DNA of 41,067 bases from Stenotrophomonas geniculata ATCC 19374 = JCM 13324 (GCF_001431625.1 NZ_LLXT01000158.1:1-41067); one strand, 5' to 3'; positions 1-9,007 are shown, counted from the stretch's first letter. Numbers and translations: made by a program. Notes: generated by a model from the letters alone, not told the origin.

Positions 1-80
1 GCTTACACGGCGGCCCACGCCGGCTCTCGGCACCTACGCTGCCAGATTTCCATCAGATAAGGCTTGGCAGCCGCTTGCTC

Positions 81-190
81 GTGTGCGCTGTCCTGCGCAC
101 ACGGCAAGACCGGGGTTGGGCGTCCTGCCCAACCCGCTCGAGGCATGCCTCGGGCCCATGCGGCTGACACCCCCGCGTACCCAACCCGAC
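81..190. repeat. Dispersed multi-hairpin repeat, left copy
   Basis: This gene-free stretch folds into three consecutive hairpins: GTGTGCGC/GCGCACAC (81-88 with 95-102), GGTTGGGC/GCCCAACC (114-121 with 127-134) and the 14-bp palindrome at 139-152. They are followed by a tail reading CATGCGGCTGACACCCCCGC at 157-176. A second copy in inverted orientation lies at 40907-41016. Both copies share the first stem, the ACGGCAAGAC linker and the tail, while the hairpin loops differ. The second stem keeps pairing through a T-A to G-C exchange. It could be a REP-like element or a structured RNA. No coding potential is credible. Confidence 0.7.
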
Positions 191-220
191 CGGCCTCTGA
201 CACATTTCGGAGGTCTGCCC

Positions 221-363
221 CCCACGGAGAAGAAAAAGAAGATCAAAAGCGGATCGCGACGCTGCGCTTGCTCGTGAGCCGAGCATGGATCGGCTCTACA
301 CAAGGCAATGAAGCGACCCGCCAGGCCGCCTTTGCTTTTGATCTTCTTTTTCTTCTCCGTGGG
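221..363. repeat. Composite element: perfect 30-bp inverted repeat around a SMAG
   Basis: Bases 221-250 (beginning CCCACGGAGAAG and ending ATCAAAAGC) and 334-363 are exact reverse complements over 30 bp, separated by 83 bp. The arms are A-rich or T-rich in a GC-rich neighbourhood. A SMAG-type palindrome sits in the loop at 277-299. As RNA it would form a long hairpin. As DNA it resembles the ends of a small mobile or palindromic unit. No open frame here is a believable gene. Confidence 0.8.
277..299 (-). repeat. SMAG (GTAG-REP) element
   Basis: Imperfect palindrome of the AGCCGA/TCGGCT subfamily with CTAC at 296-299, so the GTAG foot is on the minus strand. It lies inside the loop of the 30-bp inverted repeat. 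The same subfamily recurs at 9008-9088. Confidence 0.65.
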
Positions 364-386
364 AGACGCGCACGGAACCTGTCCGT

Positions 387-490
387 GGCCGGGTAGATGG
401 GCTGCGCAGGGGCGTGAGCCGCATGGATGCGGCGACCGAGCTTACATGAATGTACTTGCAGCGTCCCCTGCGCGGCCCATCTACCCGGCC
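387..490. repeat. Three-way-junction-like structured element
   Basis: An outer stem pairs 387-414 with 462-490. Sixteen uninterrupted pairs (387-402 with 475-490) are followed by one mismatch, nine more pairs and a single-base bulge. Inside are two local hairpins: GCCGCAT/ATGCGGC (418-424 with 427-433) and TACAT/ATGTA (443-447 with 450-454). The whole is compact and lies 59 bp past the stop codon of the last rodA gene, so it could serve as a 3-prime structure or be a dispersed repeat. Bases 491-549 show nothing further. Confidence 0.65.
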
Positions 491-549
491 CCACCCATGA
501 ACTGCTTTGCGCGGTCATCCACGAGGGGCTGCGCCGTTGGCTGGAAACC

Positions 550-1653
550 CTATCCCCCGTGCACGGGCCGGTGCCCACGCACCGCCATCACCAGTCCGAT
601 GCCGGCCAGCAACGAGACCGCCGATGTCCCGCCATAGCTGATCAACGGCATCGGGATGCCCACCACCGGCAGCAGGCCGGAAATCATTCCACCATTGACC
701 AGTACATAGACGAAGAACGCCAACCCCAGGCTGCCGGCCAGCAACCTTGCATGCGTGTCGCGTGCGTGCACTGCGATCCACAGGCAGCGTCCGACCACGA
801 ACAGGTACAGCGCGAACAGCGTCGCCACACCGATCCAGCCGAATTCCTCGGCCAGCACCGAGAACGCGAAGTCGGTGGTGTACTCGGGCAGGAAATCCAG
901 CGTGGCCTGCGTGCCCTGCCCCCAGCCACGCCCCTGCCAGCCACCGGAACCGATCGCGATGCGTGACTGCAGGATGTTCCAGCCGGTGCCGAGCGGATCT
1001 GCCGCCGGGTCGAGGAAGGTCAGTACGCGATCCTTCTGGTACTGCCGCAACAGCCCGAACCACGCCAGCGGTGCGGCCACCGCCAGCCCCGCCGCGCCCG
1101 TTGCCACCCAGCCCCAGTGCAGGCCGGCCAGCAGCAACGCGAACACCCCGCTGGCAGTGACCAAGGTGGCGGTGCCGAGGTTCGGCTGCATCAGGATCAG
1201 CACGGCAGGAACGCCGATCAACACTGCGGCCGTCAGCACCGTGCGTGGCGAGGGCGGCAACGGCTGCCGGTGCAGGTACCAGGCCATCATCAACGGCAGG
1301 CTGAGCTTGAGCAGCTCCGACGGCTGCAGGTAGAAGACGCCCAGGTTGAGCCAGCGCTGCCCGTACTTGCCGGTGCCGATCACATACACCGCCATCAGCG
1401 GCAGCATCGACAGCGCATACAACGCCGGTGTCCACGCGCGCAGGCGCAGCAGCGAAACACGCGACAGCAGCCACATCGCCAACAGGCCACCGGCAAAGCG
1501 CGCCGCCTGCCCGGTCACTGGCCCGGACACGCTGTGCAGCACCGCCAGGCCCGCGCCCATCAGGATCAACAACGCGACCAGCAACGGCAGGTCGATCGTG
1601 CGCACCGCCTCACGGCAGCCGCCAAGCAGTCGTTTCCATTCCACGCGCGCCAC
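550..1653 (-). CDS. Second RodA-family (SEDS) glycosyltransferase
   Basis: SEDS-family polytopic membrane protein that should polymerise lipid II into glycan strands. With the GTG start at 1653 it is 367 residues, like E. coli RodA (370). It is clearly a paralogue of the gene just upstream (1707-2819). It keeps the catalytic-loop motif PEYTTDFAFSVLAEEFGW, whose Asp matches the essential RodA Asp, and the C-terminal signature LISYGGTSAVSLLAG. No in-frame ATG exists downstream of the previous stop codon. The ATG at 1685 is out of frame, so GTG 1653 is the first usable start and GTG 1644 is an alternative; no clear ribosome binding site is visible. It lies 53 bp after rodA and is probably co-transcribed. 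It could be a redundant or specialised RodA. Confidence 0.85.
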   Translation of the reverse strand: MARVEWKRLLGGCREAVRTIDLPLLVALLILMGAGLAVLHSVSGPVTGQAARFAGGLLAMWLLSRVSLLRLRAWTPALYALSMLPLMAVYVIGTGKYGQRWLNLGVFYLQPSELLKLSLPLMMAWYLHRQPLPPSPRTVLTAAVLIGVPAVLILMQPNLGTATLVTASGVFALLLAGLHWGWVATGAAGLAVAAPLAWFGLLRQYQKDRVLTFLDPAADPLGTGWNILQSRIAIGSGGWQGRGWGQGTQATLDFLPEYTTDFAFSVLAEEFGWIGVATLFALYLFVVGRCLWIAVHARDTHARLLAGSLGLAFFVYVLVNGGMISGLLPVVGIPMPLISYGGTSAVSLLAGIGLVMAVRGHRPVHGG

Positions 1654-1706
1654 GGTAGCAACGGGCGCTTGCGTGAAGCTGTCATGGTGGTCCTGCGCAG
1701 CCGGTG

Positions 1707-2819
1707 TTACCCGTAGCCGCCGTGCACCGGGTTGTGACTGCGCACGGCCATCACCAACCCGAAGCCGGCCAGCAGTGACACCGCCGAGGTACCGCCGTAG
1801 CTGATCAGCGGCATCGGCACGCCCACCACCGGCAGCAGGCCGGAAATCATCCCGCCGTTCACCAGTACATAGACGAAGAACGCCAGGCCGGTAGCGCCGG
1901 CCAGCAGGCGCGAGTACGAATCGCGCGACTGGCTGGCAATCCACAGGCAACGCCCGATCACCACAAGGTACAGCGCCAGCACGGTGGCCACGCCGATCCA
2001 GCCGAATTCCTCACTCAGCACCGAGAACGCGAAGTCGGTGGTCTGCTCGGGAATGAAGTTCAAGTGCGACTGCGAGCCTTCGCCCCAGCCCTTGCCATCG
2101 AAGCCGCCGGAACCGATCGCGATCTTCGACTGGATGATGTTCCAGCCGGCCCCCAGCGCATCCATCTCCGGGTCCAGGAACATCATGATGCGGTCCTTCT
2201 GGTACGGCCGCAGCAGCCAGAACCAGGCCACCGGCGCAACCGCGGCCACGCCGCCCACACCCAGGCCGACCCACCACCACGGCAGGCCTGCCAGCAGCAG
2301 CACGAACACGCCGCTGGCGGCGATCAGCACACCGGTGCCGAAGTCCGGCTGCAGCATCACCAGGCCGGTTGGTACGCCGATGATGACCAGGGCCACGAGC
2401 ACGGTGTTGAAGCGCGGTGGCAACGGCATCTTGTGCAGGTACCAGGCCACCATCATCGGCAGGCTGACCTTCAGCAGCTCGGCCGGCTGCAGGTAGAAGA
2501 ATTTCAGGTCCAGCCACTGCCGGCCGTATTTGCCGGTACCCAGCACAAACACCGCCAGCAGCGGGATCATCGAGATTGCGTAGATCATCGGCGTGGCCGA
2601 GCGGATCCGCAGGATCGGTACCCGCGAGATGCCCCACAACGCGGCCATGCCCACTGCGAAGCGCGCGCCCTGTGCCATCACCAGGCCGTCGCCACCGGCA
2701 CTCTTCAGCGTGGCCAGACCGATCACCATCAGCGCGCCCAGGGTCAGGCACAACACCCAGTCCAGCGTGCTGAAGAAGCGACGCAGCATGTCGCCGGCCC
2801 AACGCAGAAACACTCTCAT
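1707..2819 (-). CDS. rodA: Rod shape-determining protein RodA (SEDS glycosyltransferase)
   Basis: Peptidoglycan glycosyltransferase of the elongasome, acting with PBP2 in the inner membrane. The 370-residue length equals E. coli RodA, and the catalytic Asp falls at residue 262 in IPEQTTDFAFSVLSEEFGW, the same number as in E. coli. There are about ten hydrophobic segments, and the C-terminal SEDS signature LISYGGTSAVSLLAG is present. The start overlaps the mrdA stop by 4 bp (ATGA at 2816-2819), which indicates translational coupling. A close paralogue follows directly downstream. Confidence 0.95.
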   Translation of the reverse strand: MRVFLRWAGDMLRRFFSTLDWVLCLTLGALMVIGLATLKSAGGDGLVMAQGARFAVGMAALWGISRVPILRIRSATPMIYAISMIPLLAVFVLGTGKYGRQWLDLKFFYLQPAELLKVSLPMMVAWYLHKMPLPPRFNTVLVALVIIGVPTGLVMLQPDFGTGVLIAASGVFVLLLAGLPWWWVGLGVGGVAAVAPVAWFWLLRPYQKDRIMMFLDPEMDALGAGWNIIQSKIAIGSGGFDGKGWGEGSQSHLNFIPEQTTDFAFSVLSEEFGWIGVATVLALYLVVIGRCLWIASQSRDSYSRLLAGATGLAFFVYVLVNGGMISGLLPVVGVPMPLISYGGTSAVSLLAGFGLVMAVRSHNPVHGGYG

Positions 2820-4894
2820 CGTGCGGGCTCCACGGTGGTCGGGCGTGGCGTGGCCGGCAGCGCGGCCGCAGCCGGCGCCCCCGGCTGCGGCGGTGCGGGT
2901 GCCGGTTCCGGCGCGGGCACGCCGACCAGCACCGGGTGCTCGCCCAGCTGTGCCGCAGCAAGGTCACCGGCCTGGCGCGCACCCACATCTTCGTTGTCGA
3001 ACGCGGTGGCACCGATGGCGGTGGTGCCGCGCTCGCTGTCCAGCGGCTGCATGCCTTCAGGCATCTTGCCCAGCAGATAGGCGTCGAACACCTTGCGTGC
3101 GATCGGCGCAGCCGCCGCACCGCCGTAGCCGCCGCCCTCCACCGCGATCGCCAGCGCGATCACCGGCTGGTCGACCGGCGCGAAACCGACGAACAGCGCG
3201 CGGTGGCGCAGGTGCATCGGCAGGCTCTTCGGATTCACCGCGGCCGTGCCCTTGCGGCTGACGACCTGCGCGGTACCGGTCTTGCCGGCCATCGTATACG
3301 GCGCGCCGGCGGCCATGCGGGCCGCGCTGCCGCCAGGCAGCATGGTGGCCATCATGCCTTCGCGCACCGCCTGCAGATTGTTCGGGTTCGGGCTGACCGG
3401 TTTGCTTTCGCCCGGGTCGGTCGCCATCCAGTCATGGTCGAACCCCGCACGCTGCTGGATCACCAGATGGGGCGTGCGCAGCTGCCCGTTGGCCAGCCCA
3501 CTGACACCCCGCGCCAGCTGCAGTGGGGTGACCTTCCAGTCACCCTGGCCGATGCTGATGTTGACTGTATCGCCCGGATACCAGGCCTCCTTGCGGCTCT
3601 TCCGCTTGTAGGCCGGCGACGGCAGGATGCCGCCGATCTCGCCGGTCAGGTCGATACCGGTCGGCTGGCCGAAGCCGTAGTACTCCATGTAGTGGTCGAA
3701 GCGCTCGATGCCCAGGTCCAGCGCCAGCTTGTAGTAATAGGTGTTGACCGACTGCGCGATGGATTTACGCAGGTCGGTCCAGCCATGCCCACCGCGGTGC
3801 GAGTCACCCCAGCCACGCGAGGTGCCGGGCAGATAGAACATGCCGGTGGACAACACCTTGTCTTCCGGGCGGCGTACCCCCGAATCCAGGCCGGCCAGGC
3901 CGATCAGCGGCTTGAGCGTGGAACCGGGCGCGACGCCACCGAGTACCAGGCGGTTGAACTGCGGCCGCGACGGGTTGTCGTTCAGCGCCTTGAAATCGGC
4001 ATGCGAGATACCGTTGACGAACAGGTTGGGGTCGTACGACGGCAGGCTGACCATCGCCAGCACTTCGCCGGTACGCGGGTCCATCGCCACGGCCGAGCCT
4101 TCCTGGTCGCCGAACGCGGCCACCATGGCGCGCTGCAGGTCGGCGTCGATCGACAGCCGCAGGTCGGCGCCGGACTGCGCGGCAACGCGGCCGATGGTGC
4201 GGATGGCACGGCCCTGCACGTTGGTCTCGACCTGCTCGTAGCCGACCTTGCCGCGCAGCTGCTGCTCGTAATAGCGCTCCAGGCCGGACTTGCCGATGTG
4301 GGTCAGCGCGGCATTGCCTTCGCCGAGGATCTCCAGATCCTTGTCGTCGACACGGCCGACGTAGCCGATGATGTGCGCGAACAGGTCGCCATACGGGTAG
4401 CGCCGGGTCAGGTAGGGCTCCAGCTCGACGCCGGGGAAGCGCCAGCGGTCGACGGCGAAGCGCGCCATCTCCTCGTCGCTCATGCGCAGCTTCAGCGTGA
4501 CCGGCAGGAACTTGCGGCGCGCCTTGCGCGACTTGTTGAACGCTTCCAGCTCTTCCGGGCTGATGCTGATGATCTTCGCCAGCCCTTCCAGGGTGGCGTC
4601 CATGTCCTTGACCTTGTCCGGGGTCACGTCCAGGCGGAACGCCGGCACGTTCTCGGCCAGCAGGCGACCGTTGCGGTCGTAGATCATGCCGCGCCCGGGC
4701 ACTACCGGCCGCGGCTTGATGCGGTTGGCTTCCGAGCGCGTGGCGTAGACGTCGTGGTCCAGCACCTGCAGCTTGAAGTACCAGCCGCCCAGTCCCAGCA
4801 GGCAGACCAGCACGCCCAGGAAACCCAGCGCCGCGCGGCGGCGGAACTGTTCGGCTTCGGCGTGCGGATTCTTGACCTGGCGGCGCGGGATCAT
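2816..4894 (-). CDS. mrdA: Penicillin-binding protein 2 (elongasome transpeptidase)
   Basis: Class B PBP that crosslinks peptidoglycan during cell elongation and pairs with RodA. It has 692 residues, longer than the E. coli protein (about 633). One N-terminal membrane anchor lies at residues 21-40, followed by the PBP dimerisation domain. The transpeptidase motifs are STLK (Ser325), SVN (382-384) and KTG (538-540). The extra length is mostly an Ala/Pro-rich C-terminal tail after residue 650, ending in a run of PAPEPAP-type repeats. The start lies 3 bp after the mreD stop, and the end overlaps rodA by 4 bp. Confidence 0.95.
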   Translation of the reverse strand: MIPRRQVKNPHAEAEQFRRRAALGFLGVLVCLLGLGGWYFKLQVLDHDVYATRSEANRIKPRPVVPGRGMIYDRNGRLLAENVPAFRLDVTPDKVKDMDATLEGLAKIISISPEELEAFNKSRKARRKFLPVTLKLRMSDEEMARFAVDRWRFPGVELEPYLTRRYPYGDLFAHIIGYVGRVDDKDLEILGEGNAALTHIGKSGLERYYEQQLRGKVGYEQVETNVQGRAIRTIGRVAAQSGADLRLSIDADLQRAMVAAFGDQEGSAVAMDPRTGEVLAMVSLPSYDPNLFVNGISHADFKALNDNPSRPQFNRLVLGGVAPGSTLKPLIGLAGLDSGVRRPEDKVLSTGMFYLPGTSRGWGDSHRGGHGWTDLRKSIAQSVNTYYYKLALDLGIERFDHYMEYYGFGQPTGIDLTGEIGGILPSPAYKRKSRKEAWYPGDTVNISIGQGDWKVTPLQLARGVSGLANGQLRTPHLVIQQRAGFDHDWMATDPGESKPVSPNPNNLQAVREGMMATMLPGGSAARMAAGAPYTMAGKTGTAQVVSRKGTAAVNPKSLPMHLRHRALFVGFAPVDQPVIALAIAVEGGGYGGAAAAPIARKVFDAYLLGKMPEGMQPLDSERGTTAIGATAFDNEDVGARQAGDLAAAQLGEHPVLVGVPAPEPAPAPPQPGAPAAAALPATPRPTTVEPAR

Positions 4895-4897
4895 GGC

Positions 4898-5383
4898 TCA
4901 GCGCCCGCGCTTGCCGAAGCGCACCGCATCCAGCAGCACGAACACCAGCGGCCACAGGCCCATGCCCAGCAGCGGCGCCCACCAGTACGACCACGGCAGG
5001 GTGGGTTCACCCACCAGGATGTGCACCAGGGCGCTGACGATGCGATCGTTGAACAGCAGGCCGCCGATGGCCAGCATCTGCTGCGACATCGGGAAGAAAC
5101 GGATGCGGGCGCGGAAACGCTGCAGGATGAAGGCCAGCATCACCAGCCGCAGCGCCTGTTCGCCGAGTACGCCGCCGTACAGCAGGTCGGCGATGACGCC
5201 GCTGGCGAAAGCGATGCCCAGGCCGACCCGCTCGGGTGTCTCGATCACCCAATACGCCAGCACCAGCGCCAGCCAGTACGGGCGCAGTGGCTGCAGCAGC
5301 GCAGGCAACGGCAGCAGGCCCAGCAGCAGCGCCACCACCAGGCTGGCCGGCAGCACCCACGGGTTGTCGCGCAGGCGGCTCAT
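4898..5383 (-). CDS. mreD: Rod shape-determining protein MreD
   Basis: Small inner-membrane protein (161 residues, about five hydrophobic segments) that links MreC to the elongation machinery. It is identified by size, topology, the AYWVIETPERVGLGIAFASG segment typical of the family, and its position between mreC and mrdA. The start overlaps the mreC stop by 4 bp (5380-5383). Confidence 0.93.
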   Translation of the reverse strand: MSRLRDNPWVLPASLVVALLLGLLPLPALLQPLRPYWLALVLAYWVIETPERVGLGIAFASGVIADLLYGGVLGEQALRLVMLAFILQRFRARIRFFPMSQQMLAIGGLLFNDRIVSALVHILVGEPTLPWSYWWAPLLGMGLWPLVFVLLDAVRFGKRGR

Positions 5384-6513
5384 CGCTGGGCCTCCGGCGT
5401 GGTCGGTTGCCGGCCAGCGGCCGGCACTCCCGTGGATCCAGCTGGGGGAGAGCCCCCCTCTTGTTGAGGTGGGCGCGCCGAAGGCGCGGGGTCAAGGGAG
5501 GATGCGGGGGCAGGCGGCCTCGTCGATGACGAGGACGGTTGCCGGCCAGCGGCCGGCACTCCCGGGCTGGGCTGCGTCGCTGCTGGCGCGGTGCCGGTCG
5601 GCAGCGCTGTGGCATCGGCCGGACCACCGGGAGCGCCCTGCTCCATCTGCAGGCGCAGGTTCGGCGGAATACGGATCGCCGCGCCGGGGCGCAGCAGAAG
5701 CACGTCGCGGCCGCGGTCCAGCTGCGCGGCCGGCTTCAGTTCGCCCACCAGGAAGGCATGGGTGTCGTCCGGGCGCAGGCCGGTGATGGTGCCGACCGGG
5801 AAGCCGGCCGGGAAACGACCGCCGAGGCCGGAGGTAACGATCTCATCGCCCACTTCCACGCCGGCGCTGAGCGGGATGTCGCGCAGTTCCAGCTTGTCGC
5901 CGCGGCCGTAGACGATCAGTCGCACGCCGTTGCGGGCCACGGTCACCGGCACGGCATGGTCGGGGTCGGTCAGCAGCAGCACGGTGGAGGTACCGCCGGT
6001 GACGCTGATCACCTGGCCCATCAGGCCGCCGGCATCGATCACCGCCTGGCCGACGTGCACGCCTTCGCGGCTGCCGGCGTCGAGCACCAGGCGCTGCTTC
6101 ACCGGGTCCAGGTCGATATCCAGGATCGGCGCCAGCTGCACGTCCAGGCCACTGCGCTCGGCCACGTTCAGCAGTTCGCGCAGCTGGGCGTTGTCCAGCG
6201 CGGCGGTCTGCAGGCGGGTCAGGCGCGCGTTGGCCAGCAACAGCTGGTTGCGCAGTTCACGGTTCTCGTTGACCAGCTGGCCATGGCTGGCCGCCGAGTC
6301 CTTGACCTGGTTGCCGAGCTTGCCCGGCAGGCCAGCCAGTGCCCATACCGGCTGCACCAGGCTGTTGGCCTGCCCGCGCAGGTGCGCGAGCCAGCCGGCC
6401 TGGTCGTCAAGCACGATCAGAGTGATGGCCAGTGCCAGATAAGCCAGCAGACGCAGCGGGCTGGCGGCATCACCGGATCGGGAAGCAACGGGAGGTCCGG
6501 CGTAGGGCGGCAC
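5380..6513 (-). CDS. mreC: Rod shape-determining protein MreC with a SMAG-encoded tail
   Basis: Periplasmic bitopic scaffold that activates PBP2 and RodA. It starts at GTG 6513, the only start that keeps the N-terminal region before the membrane anchor. It has 377 residues: membrane anchor 20-37, coiled coil about 65-115, MreC beta-domain about 120-290. A low-complexity tail rich in Pro, Ser and Ala runs from 296 to 377. The tail contains the same nonapeptide GVPAAGRQP twice (318-326 and 362-370), and both are translations of SMAG palindromes. The core is normal, while the tail is unlike its E. coli counterpart and is probably tolerated because it lies past the folded domain. Confidence 0.93.
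   Translation of the reverse strand: MPPYAGPPVASRSGDAASPLRLLAYLALAITLIVLDDQAGWLAHLRGQANSLVQPVWALAGLPGKLGNQVKDSAASHGQLVNENRELRNQLLLANARLTRLQTAALDNAQLRELLNVAERSGLDVQLAPILDIDLDPVKQRLVLDAGSREGVHVGQAVIDAGGLMGQVISVTGGTSTVLLLTDPDHAVPVTVARNGVRLIVYGRGDKLELRDIPLSAGVEVGDEIVTSGLGGRFPAGFPVGTITGLRPDDTHAFLVGELKPAAQLDRGRDVLLLRPGAAIRIPPNLRLQMEQGAPGGPADATALPTGTAPAATQPSPGVPAAGRQPSSSSTRPPAPASSLDPAPSARPPQQEGGSPPAGSTGVPAAGRQPTTPEAQR
5407..5430 (-). repeat. SMAG-like palindrome inside mreC
   Basis: The TTGCCGGCCAGCGGCCGGCA palindrome with CTCC in place of the usual CTAC foot. It is read by mreC as the second GVPAAGRQ. Confidence 0.8.
5539..5562 (-). repeat. SMAG-like palindrome inside mreC
   Basis: A second, identical 24-bp palindrome in the same orientation, 132 bp from the first, again with CTCC instead of CTAC. 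It is read by mreC as the first GVPAAGRQ. Confidence 0.8.
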
Positions 6514-6565
6514 GGCAACGATTCAATTGGCAGAAGGCGGAAGGGGAACACGCGGGCGCCCCGCC

Positions 6566-6597
6566 GGTGCCGGCCCACCCTCGTGGTGGGCCGCACC
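6566..6597. other. Stem-loop between mreB and mreC
   Basis: GGCCCACC (6572-6579) pairs with GGTGGGCC (6585-6592) around a 5-base loop. The stem is extended outward by GGTGC/GCACC with one bulge. It lies in the 121-bp gap inside the mre operon and has no T-run, so it may be an mRNA processing or stability element rather than a terminator. Confidence 0.55.
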
Positions 6598-6634
6598 CCG
6601 GAGGGGCGCTGCGGGCGCAGGCAGCCGGGACGGC

Positions 6635-7792
<1,158 letters not shown>

Positions 7793-7964
7793 CTAGCTGA
7801 ACCCGCGTCTTCACAGGCTTTCGGCCTGATCGGGTCTCACCCGGTTCTGGCCCTGAGCGGCACCAGCGGGTAACCTTTGCGCCGTCGGGCGCCCAAGGGC
7901 GCCGTTTGCTTGCCCGCCGAACCGGGCCGGCCCACCCCAAAATTCACCGCATAGGCTTACATCG

Positions 7965-8903
7965 ATGTCCGCTCTGATCTGTGGTTCTCTTGCCTTCGAC
8001 ACCATCATGGTGTTCCCGGACCAGTTCAAGAATCACATCCTGCCGGACAAGGTGCACATCCTGAACGTGTCCTTCCTGGTCCCGCGCATGCGCCGCGAGT
8101 TCGGCGGCTGCGCCGGCAACATCGCCTACAACCTGCACCTGCTGGGCGGCCAGCCGATCCCGATGGGCACCGTGGGTTCGGACTTTGGCCCGTACCGTGA
8201 GTACTTCGAAGGCCTGGGCATCGACCTGTCGCGCGTGCGCGTGATCGATGAGCTGTTCACCCCGCAGGCGTTCATCACCACCGATCACGACAACAACCAG
8301 ATCACCGCCTTCCACCCGGGCGCGATGATGCGTTCCTACGAAAACCACGTGCGTGGCGTACCGGGCGTGACCCTGGGCCTGGTCGGCCCGGACGGCCGCG
8401 AAGGCATGATCCAGAACGCGCAGGAATTCCACGAAGACGGCATCCCGTTCATCTTCGACCCGGGCCAGGCCATGCCGCTGTTCAACGGCCCGGAACTGCG
8501 CGAGTTCATCGAGCAGGCCGACTACGTGGTGGTCAACGACTACGAGTCGAACCTGCTGCAGGAACGCACTGGCTGGGACGAGAAAGAGATCGTCAGCCGG
8601 GTCAAGGCCTACATCACCACCCGCGGCCCGAAGGGCGCGGTCATCCACACCCCGGAAAAGAGCTACGACATTCCGCCGGCGCATGAGCGCCGCGTGGTCG
8701 ACCCGACCGGCTGTGGCGACGCCTTCCGCGCCGGCCTGATCTACGGCATCCAGAAGGGCTACGACTGGCTGACCATCGGCCGCATGGGCAACCTGATGGG
8801 CGCGCTGAAGGTCGAGCACCCGGGCACGCAGAACCAGCGCTTCACCTTCGATGAGTTCAACGAGCAGTTCAAGCAGCAGTTCGGTTACGCGCTGAGCGCG
8901 TAA
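7965..8903 (+). CDS. PfkB-family carbohydrate/adenosine kinase
   Basis: Cytoplasmic ribokinase-like kinase of 312 residues. The N-terminal GG motif is in EFGGCAGNIAYNL (45-57), and the C-terminal signature DPTGCGDAFRAG (246-257) carries the anion hole and the catalytic base Asp252. The substrate cannot be read from sequence; relatives in xanthomonads are usually labelled adenosine or sugar kinase. It is divergent from mreB with a 283-bp gap and stands alone. The last codons and stop lie inside a perfect hairpin (8876-8912). No strong ribosome binding site is visible before the ATG. Confidence 0.88.
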   Translation: MSALICGSLAFDTIMVFPDQFKNHILPDKVHILNVSFLVPRMRREFGGCAGNIAYNLHLLGGQPIPMGTVGSDFGPYREYFEGLGIDLSRVRVIDELFTPQAFITTDHDNNQITAFHPGAMMRSYENHVRGVPGVTLGLVGPDGREGMIQNAQEFHEDGIPFIFDPGQAMPLFNGPELREFIEQADYVVVNDYESNLLQERTGWDEKEIVSRVKAYITTRGPKGAVIHTPEKSYDIPPAHERRVVDPTGCGDAFRAGLIYGIQKGYDWLTIGRMGNLMGALKVEHPGTQNQRFTFDEFNEQFKQQFGYALSA

Positions 8904-8912
8904 CCGAACTGC
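8876..8912. terminator. Perfect 17-bp hairpin containing the kinase stop codon
   Basis: Bases 8876-8892 and 8896-8912 are exact reverse complements around the 3-base loop TGA. The real stop codon TAA (8901-8903) is in the right arm. No T-run follows, so it may block 3-prime exonucleases rather than terminate transcription. Confidence 0.75.
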
Positions 8913-8927
8913 CCGCACATCTGATCG

Positions 8928-8974
8928 GTAGGTGTCGACCTTGGTCGACATTGCCGGCCAGCGGCCGGCACTAC
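8928..8974. repeat. Inverted pair of SMAG elements
   Basis: 8928-8950 starts with GTAG and carries a GTGTCGACC/GGTCGACA stem. 8951-8974 is the TTGCCGGCC/GGCCGGCA type ending in CTAC. The two belong to different subfamilies placed back to back with both GTAG feet facing outward. Confidence 0.85.
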
Positions 8975-9007
8975 CGGAACCTCCGACCAACACGTGGCCT
9001 GCTCTCT

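Noticed and set aside
64..966. Several plus-strand open frames in the first kilobase
   Set aside because: They cross inverted repeats or run antisense to the second rodA, and show no ribosome binding site or family similarity.
1654..1950. Upstream extension of the second rodA into the first rodA gene
   Set aside because: It would overlap rodA by 244 bp in another frame and add a non-membrane, Arg-rich segment with no family match.
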